Source of the DNA: Saccoglossus kowalevskii
Lineage: Eukaryota > Hemichordata > Enteropneusta > Harrimaniidae
Length of the DNA: 64,000 nt
Assembly: GCF_000003605.2 (NCBI RefSeq)
Contig: NW_003134869.1
Coordinates: 19,800 to 83,799, forward strand
Reading direction: 5' to 3'
Program-made: the position numbers and the translations under genes
The notes under the pieces: generated by a model
The model's input: only the letters and a program-made list of their open reading frames with translations
Databases searched by the model: none
What the model was told of the DNA's origin: nothing
Part shown: positions 57,501-64,000 of the stretch, piece by piece
Position numbering within the stretch: position 1 is the stretch's first letter
Layout: every line of letters starts with the position of its first letter

Positions 57501-60500
57501 AAGTGAAATTTGAATCCTAATTTACTTGCCATCTGACAGATGGGTCATTGTGATATCTATAAATATATCTCTATCTATTCTCAACTCTCAGTTTACTGCT
57601 TGCTTTCCTTATGATTTGTGTCTTTAATAGTCTCAGCATAGAAATTAGTTGTAACTTCATTGCACAGTAAGGGATAGACCAATATGTCTTAGCGAGGGTT
57701 AGATTGCGGGTATACAAATTATTTTTTCTGCCACATGACATTGTACTTTTTTTTTTTTCTTCATTAGTAGCCACTCAGATAAAAGTTTGTTTTTTTCAGC
57801 AATAAATATTTTGCCACAGATTTTTGTGTGGTAGTTTAGTTTCCCGCTTAAAAATAATGGTTCGTCCCTGAATACTTGTACATTATGATTAGCCAGTCTG
57901 TTATACAGACTAGTATTTCATTTGTATGTGAACCATGGATAATATCACAATCACAGACACGAGTCACATTTTTTGGTGATGACAATTTATTTCTTCTTAT
58001 GATATTACTAATTTATTGCATATTCATAAGGTTCAGAGATCAAGTTCTTTCGACCCATTTCAGATATATTGAATTTCTGATCTTAGCAACAGTCGTTACT
58101 ATGGTAGCTTGATGTGAATTAAAGGTGTAAATTTGCATATGAAGTAATTTGTGTTATTAGTACATGTATAACGTTGGGGTGTTTGCGAAAGTTCATCTTG
58201 ATAAACAATTGTAGTCACAGTGAGTTTTGTGAAATTTTGTCCTCTTTTGTAGGTCATCACAAAATGTCAGACATCAAACATTTTTCAGTTTACTTTGTTT
58301 CACTATTTAACCATTTTAATCCTAAAAAGTCGTACTGTAGCAGTGATCGTTTTGCCAAGTTCAAGGGCATTGCGAGTATTGAATATAATTGAATATGCTA
58401 TTTTATATTTGGTATCATATGGTCGTTAACACTATCGAAATCAATAGAAGATTAATTAATACGATAGTCTAAATCATTTTGAAGAGTGGTGTACCTGACC
58501 AACCAATGTGATATTTATAATCTAGAGGTCGTAATCCTAGGAATTAGACGTTCCTAAAATTGTCTCTGGGCTCCTGGTTTCACTTGCTTATTTTTCTTCA
58601 TACATTATAGCTTTTGACCAACCTGTTGCACACATTCAAGCAATAATCGCGTTCCAGTCATACATTTTATGACGTTTGCGCTCACATTGCATATCGTATT
58701 AGCGCGTTTTGCCGAACTACAATGGAAATGCATGTAGGTTGACCCTGCTGCCTTAGTAATTTGATTTTTGTTAAATTTAATTAAATAAATGATCTTGCAA
58801 ACAATGGCGACCATGAAAGTTAGATAGCGTTGTTTGTGTTTTTCCAGAGTATGTTTCAGATCGCCACTAGAGTGGCTAAAATGTGCATTGGAAGCATGCG
58901 ATGTACTGTAAAATGACTAATTTTCACTGGCTTTAAATTTCACGGATTTACCATTTCATGCACATTCGGTGGGTTTTAAACTTACTGTTTTATCATTTAG
59001 ATAATATGTTCTATGCTAAATTTAACATATTTACTGGGTTTTGATTTAGCGCATTTTCCAGTCAGCGAAATAAGCACAATTAAAACCCAGTGAATAATTA
59101 ACCCTTTTACAGTAAGCATGGTGGAAAAGCAGTAATAGTAATAGCAATGCACATGTGATAACTATGCAACCCCAATGTAATTGATGTATAGGACCCTGAT
59201 ATGATCAGTGTCCAATGCAAATTTGAAATTAAACGACAGCTTGCATGCACGATAACTGCCGTCACATAAATGTCTTTCTGAATCAACTCTACTGTATCTG
59301 ATATATGCTTCACAAGATTATTTACTTCTCCTTTATTTTCTACTCTTTCCCGGACTATTTCGGCTTCCCTCAATTTGTTCGCATCCTGGACAATCACCTT
59401 TATTTTCAGTATCATTGAACCCATTGTATTTCTATCTCTGTAATACCTATATTACTTGTATATAATTACAATACATTGTTTAATTGCATCAAATATGATA
59501 CGTTATTAAATATTTCTTATTAACAAGACAATATTATTATTGAAATTTTGAGCAAACTACGAAGATAAACCAACATGAACCATGAATTTTGTGTTGTTGA
59601 TTTTGATTGTTTTTTTTTGTTTTTGTGCCGGGCGACAATTCTGGACATTGAGTGTCACTGTTGCCTCTCCTGCAAGTGCTAGTGCTGATTATTACACTAT
59701 TTTGTACTGGGCCACAAAAGTACACTGTAGTGAGTTTCTTCTGAATAAGTACCAGTAAATTTAAAAACATTGGCAACTTAATATTAATAATTATTAATTT
59801 CACTTTATGGATAAAAAAAAATTCTTAAACGTAAATTATGTAGGTTATTTTCTGTATGCCTTCACATACCAAAAGAACAGCCCTCCAATGCCATGGTCTA
59901 GTGGTACATGTATGTGAAGCGGCCTCTCGGCCATAAAGGATACCAAGAACAAATTACAGCAGTTTCTTCTAGGGTTTTGGTTTAATTTATGGCCATATAC
60001 CAAGCGACCAAGTACACAAGTGGTACTTCTGAATGAATGGTCATTAATCTTTGTATTGTACATACATTATTACAGGCCCCTTCAGTCAATAACCTACTGT
60101 AAAATACTTCATTTTATCTAGGATTAATATTTGCTGAAAGACATTTTGGCTATTTTCACTGGATTTTATTTTTACTGATTTTTTATGAGTTGAATGTAAT
60201 ATATAAGAAAACATGTATTTTTGCTGGATTTTATTTGCACTGATTCATTCCTTCAGCGAAAATTTACTGTATTGGTGTAAATCAGAATGTACCATATTGC
60301 CTAATTAACATATATTAATATCTTCTGTGTATTTCTCTGTAGTTGACTGAGACGCTCCAGCAATCTTAAGTCTTGAACAGAGATTTCAGCGTGTGATTTG
60401 AGATTAATTATGCTTAATTATCGCTTGTTTGTAATTAAGGAATAATTCTGTCATGCATCGTGACAATATTAATTTGCATATCAAAGTTGAAAAAATTTAC

Positions 60501-63500
60501 TTTTATTGTATGTCTATATTTAGATGATTTTCAGAGGAAAACTCACCTTATTTAAAGTGTTTAGTCAGCATGCCCTATTGTGACGTTTGGAATGGGTCTC
60601 ACGCAACACATGCTTGTAAATATATTGTTTATTTTCATAATTATCGCTTTAATTTTTCGCAAACCTATTCATTCCACATTAGAGTTATAATTGTAATTCA
60701 TCAAATTTTAATTTTTATGTTTGTTGTTTTATGATTGAAAGTTGGTATTTTCGTGATGAACTTGTGTGGTCAAGCTGGCAATGCACCTTGTCTCATAGCG
60801 ATGAACTACAGCTATACAATTATTGCCTACTTATGTACATGTACACATATGTAGGTTATGCACGAGACAGTATGTAAATACCAATGATGTCAATGATATG
60901 AGTATGTGGTATTCTGCAAAAATGCAGAAAATGTAACAGCATAGAGAAACATTTTTGCTATTTTTCATGGCAAAAGATAATTTAGCAATTGACAGACGAA
61001 ATCCAGATAAAAAAAAAATGGGCACACTAGCTAAATTGTTTATTTGGAAACCATGACTGTGATTTCTTATTTGCGTTATGTCCTACCTTGGCGGCCATTT
61101 TGAATTAAAAATGAGTTATTATGCAGTTATTAATATAATTTTTTTTAAAGAGCGGTGGTTGTCGCACAGCGCGTGCTCGAATTTCATGTAAACAAACAAT
61201 GTATTTTACACGCGTTGTACACGTTGCTATGAGTCTTATATCAAACACGACGCGGCGAATCAACCACCGCCTTTTAAGCTATAGCTTAGCACTGGATTCT
61301 GGTCTTAAAAGTAGTGACCATAACATGCTACTCTATACCCATCGGCTTTAATTGACCATCAACGGATTTAAAATTAATTAGTAGAATCCAAAGACAGGAA
61401 TGATTACTCAAAACAAACAGTGGTAATAAATTTTGACTGCCCCCCCCCCCCTGAACATAATTAGAGTTATTACATTTTAGTTGTGTATAAGTGTTTTTAG
61501 AAAATACCACTAGACCAAAGAGTGTGTCCTCTTGGTTGTAATCTCATTGAAAACGAGTTCCACTTTCTATTACAATGCCCCAAATTTGAGGAAATTAGAA
61601 CTCGTTTTATAGACAAGTTTTACTATTGCCCAGCGCTTGAATGGAAATTTATTTTGCTACTGCAATCTGAAAATACACATACAATACAAAATCTTGCAAA
61701 ATACGTATTCTACTCTTTACAAAAACGTCATAGTTTGTTGGAGGGAAATTTAACTGAAATATAAATTTAATTTGGTATTCATAGGTGAAGTATAAGTTTG
61801 TAATATTCAGACAAGCAGTAGCAGTGATTTTTCTTGTCAAACGATCTATTTATTTATTTGTGTTACATTTAAGTGTGTACATTATGGCCTATGGCCAATG
61901 GTACTGAATAAATATAATATACATTTTAGTTGTCTGTTTAACCATGGTGGACCTGGCATGTGTTGTGCGTGTGTACATGACTGTATACATATGGTATATT
62001 ACAATGTAACATTGGCATTACAATGAGAACACTGTCAAGGTCAAACAAGAAACAATTTTGTGGTTCTACTGAAACCTGAGATTCTACCTTGCAATGAGCA
62101 CCTGAGCTGTGATTCACGCTAAATTTTACGCATTAAAGTCATGGGGTGAAGTCTTATAATTGTGTAGCAAGGGTAGATTTTTTGTTTTGGGATATTTTTT
62201 ATGGTATTCTCATCTTTGACTATCCATTGATATTTTGAAAAAGTATTCTTAAAGCAATAACTATAATATTTGTTGTGTAATCCATGTAACTGAGAAGTTT
62301 TAACATGGTTTATATTGAAGAATGTTATTTCAATTAACCTTTTCTACATGTGTGTATGTGTCAATGTCATAGCAAACTTATAGAATTAAATCTGAAAATA
62401 AACCATTTTCTGTAGAAAGTGTGTATTGTTTTAGTAATTCATACTAAACAGACAATTAGGGAGATCCACTTTTGGTCATTCTCCCTCTCCCTAGCTACTT
62501 GGCTATTTAGCTAAAAGTTATTTAGCTATTAATGGCTATTTAGGGATTGGTTATTTTAGCTATTAATGGCTATTTAACGATTGGTTATTTAGCAAATGGC
62601 TATTTACATGTAGCTATTAATGCTATCTATCTAGTGGTTATTTTAGCTAATCGCTATTTAGCTATTAATGGCTATTTAGCTACTAATGACTATTTAGCTA
62701 TTAATGGCTATTTAGCTAGTGGTTATTTTAGCTAATGGCTATTTAGCTATTAATGGCTATTTAGCTAGTGGTTATTTTAGCAAATGGCTATTTAGCTATT
62801 AATGGCTATTTAGCTAGTGGTTATTTAGCAAATGGCTATTTACATGTAGCTATTAATGGCTATTTAGCTAGTGGTTATTTTAGCTAATGGCTATTTAGCT
62901 ATTGGTTATTTTAGCTAATGGCTATTTAGCTATTAATGGCTATTTAGCTAGTGGTTATTTTAGCAAATGGCTATTTAGCTATTAATGGCTATTTAGCTAG
63001 TGGTTATTTAGCAAATGGCTATTTACATGTAGCTATTAATGGCTATCTATCTAGTGGTTATTTTAGCTAATCGCTATTTAGCTATTAATGGCTATTTAGC
63101 TAGTGGTTATTTTAGCAAATGGCTATTTAGCTATTAATGGCTATTTAGCTAGTGGTTATTTAGCAAATGGCTATTTACATGTAGCTATTAATGGCTATTT
63201 AGCTAGTGGCTATTTAGCTAGTGGTTATTTTAGCTAATGGCTATTTAGCTAATAATGGCTATTTAGCTACTAATGACTATTTAGCTATTAATGGCTATTT
63301 AGCTAGTGGTTATTTTAGCTAATGGCTATTTAGCTATTAATGGCTATTTAGCTACTAATGATTATTTAGCTATTAATGGCTATTTAGCTACTAATGGCTA
63401 ATTAGCTATTAATGGCTATTTATGTAGTGGTTATTTTAGCTAATGGCCATTTAGCTATTAATGGCTATTTAGCTAGTGGCTATTTTAGCTAATGGCTATT

Positions 63501-64000
63501 TAGCTATTAATGGCTATTTAGCTACTAATGATTATTTAGCTATTAATGGCTATTTAGCTACTAATGGCTATTTAGCTATTCATGGATATTTAGCTATTAA
63601 TGTCTATTTAGCTAGTGTTTTTTAGCTAATGGCCAATTAGCTAATGGCTATTTAGCTATTGATGGCTATTTATCTAGTGTTTTTTAGCTAATGGTCATTT
63701 GGCGAATGGCCAACTAGCTAATGGCTATTTAGCTAATGGCTAAGAACACAGTATGATTAATATGATTGAAAGGTCAGTAATCTGTTGTAAGTTAAAAAAA
63801 TGATGTTGAAATGAAGTATTCAAAAAGTCACAATAATAAAATAATGAGAAAAATAAGATGCATCATCGTACCTTTATTTTTTTCAGCAAACCAGAAACAT
63901 ATATTTGATGTAAACAAACGAAAAACGAAGTCTCTTGTTTTAATGGAGTCCAGAACACTTTTAGATACACATGTATATATGTTCCCAGAGAGTGGAGTCT
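54576..64000 (+). CDS. Unrecognised gene, first exon and one candidate second exon (runs off window)
   Basis: ATG at 54576 starts MADVFNLGNTMGEQSPNKDS then LTS, ending in phase 1 at a strong donor CAG|GTAGGT (exon 54576-54645). The next phase-compatible exon I can see begins after TTTTTTTCAG at 63889 and stays open to the window end: NQKHIFDVNKRKTKSLVLME then SRTLLDTHVYMFPESGV. Joining them gives an Ala across the boundary. I do not recognise the protein. The intervening ~9.2 kb holds MITEs, a LINE fragment and two tandem arrays. Small exons inside it could have been missed, and the second exon could belong to another gene. Confidence 0.5.
56548..56776. repeat. 57-bp minisatellite, 4 near-identical copies
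   Basis: The unit is GTACACCTTATTACACATAC, AAATGTACATTCCTCCCACT, GTTGAGTCAAAGGTCAG. Copies are almost identical, so expansion is recent. 57 is a multiple of three, which keeps frames open on both strands and gives repeated but meaningless peptides. Confidence 0.95.
56777..58903. other. Intron sequence, nothing recognised
   Basis: AT-rich sequence with only short open frames, lying inside the presumed intron of the 54576 gene. No inverted repeats or motifs were seen. Confidence 0.4.
58904..59114. mobile_element. Family B MITE, copy 3
   Basis: TACTGTAAAATGACTAATTT at the left and CCCTTTTACAGTA at the right. The interior TGGGTTTTAAACTTACTGTT and AAAACCCAGTGAATAATTAA matches copies 1 and 2. Confidence 0.87.
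60095..60271. mobile_element. Family A MITE, copy 9 (3' truncated)
   Basis: TACTGTAAAATACTTCATTT at the left. The interior TTTTTGCTGGATTTTATTTG and CATTCCTTCAGCGAAAATTT is family A in the same orientation as copy 7. The right end is lost after TTTACTGTA. Confidence 0.75.
61145..61277. mobile_element. Short palindromic MITE, family C, copy 4 (reverse)
   Basis: TTAAAGAGCGGTGGTTGTCG at the left and CGACGCGGCGAATCAACCAC then CGCCTTTTAAG at the right. The interior CATGTAAACAAACAATGTAT and ACACGCGTTGTACACGTTGC is the reverse complement of the other copies. Confidence 0.8.
61501..61915 (+). pseudogene. LINE 3' end: C-terminal protein fragment and tail
   Basis: From 61504 the frame reads IPLDQRVCPLGC then NLIENEFHFLLQCPKFEEIR, continuing to LAKYVFYSLQKRHSLLEGNL and a stop at 61762-61764. 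The C-x-IENEFHFLLQCP signature is the conserved C-terminal region after the reverse transcriptase in many non-LTR elements and matches the fragment at 20991. A stop lies just upstream at 61498, consistent with 5' truncation on insertion. About 150 bases of 3' UTR follow, ending in AATAAATATAATATAC. Confidence 0.82.
62505..63745. repeat. GGCTATTTAGCTA satellite, ~1.2 kb
   Basis: Built from GGCTATTTAGCTATTAAT (18 bp) and a longer variant GGCTATTTAGCTAGTGGTTA then TTTTAGCTAAT, mixed in higher-order blocks of about 50-150 bp; some blocks add ATTTACATGTAGCTATTAAT. The sequence is almost wholly made of TAGCTA and its variants, so it is strongly self-complementary. It ends about 145 bp before the candidate exon at 63890. 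Confidence 0.95.

Noticed and set aside
62547-62735. Repetitive open frame (NGYLAINGYLA)
   Set aside because: Product of the TAGCTA satellite.

Overview
The window is AT-rich DNA from an invertebrate animal. It has spliced genes with GT-AG introns, many short inverted-repeat (MITE-like) elements, minisatellites and one 50-base assembly gap. No prokaryotic operon, CRISPR array, tRNA or rRNA was seen. The phylum cannot be fixed from sequence alone. A true cation-dependent mannose-6-phosphate receptor, a metazoan RANGRF and a short cytidine deaminase fit a hemichordate, amphioxus, mollusc or similar animal. That placement is an inference.

Four host genes can be read exon by exon with matching splice phases: (1) cytidine deaminase, + strand, 13726-18643, five exons with a tiny first exon; (2) RANGRF/Mog1, - strand, 23376-30209, five exons; (3) a centrin-like EF-hand protein, + strand, 30784-37127, five exons, divergent from RANGRF across 574 bp; (4) M6PR, - strand, 44459-51024, six exons. 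A fifth gene begins at 54576 on the + strand. Its next candidate exon (63890 onward) runs off the window and its product is not recognised.

Layout: 1-9.7 kb is intergenic, with fold-back elements, a 70-bp minisatellite broken by a Harbinger-like MITE, and duplicated mini-exon-like units. 9.86-10.88 kb holds a pogo/Tigger-type transposase relative that keeps the DNA-binding half and a C-terminal PHD-like finger but has no DDE catalytic domain. 13.7-18.6 kb is cytidine deaminase. 19-22 kb holds MITEs and a LINE 3' end. 23.4-37.1 kb is the RANGRF/centrin pair, whose introns carry two large minisatellites. 37.5-44.4 kb has no recognised gene but contains an 11-mer-based satellite open in all three + frames. 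44.4-51.0 kb is M6PR. 51-64 kb is the fifth gene's promoter side and long intron, with a LINE fragment, a 57-bp array and a 1.2-kb satellite.

The genes do not form one pathway: they cover pyrimidine salvage, Ran-linked nuclear transport, centriole/cilium calcium binding and lysosomal enzyme sorting. I found no convincing new biological system. The best leads are the DDE-less transposase/PHD gene with its duplicated noncoding exon units, the E-box/M-box clusters around M6PR, and MITE families that spread NRF-1-like palindromes. No retrovirus, LTR element or Polinton was recognised.
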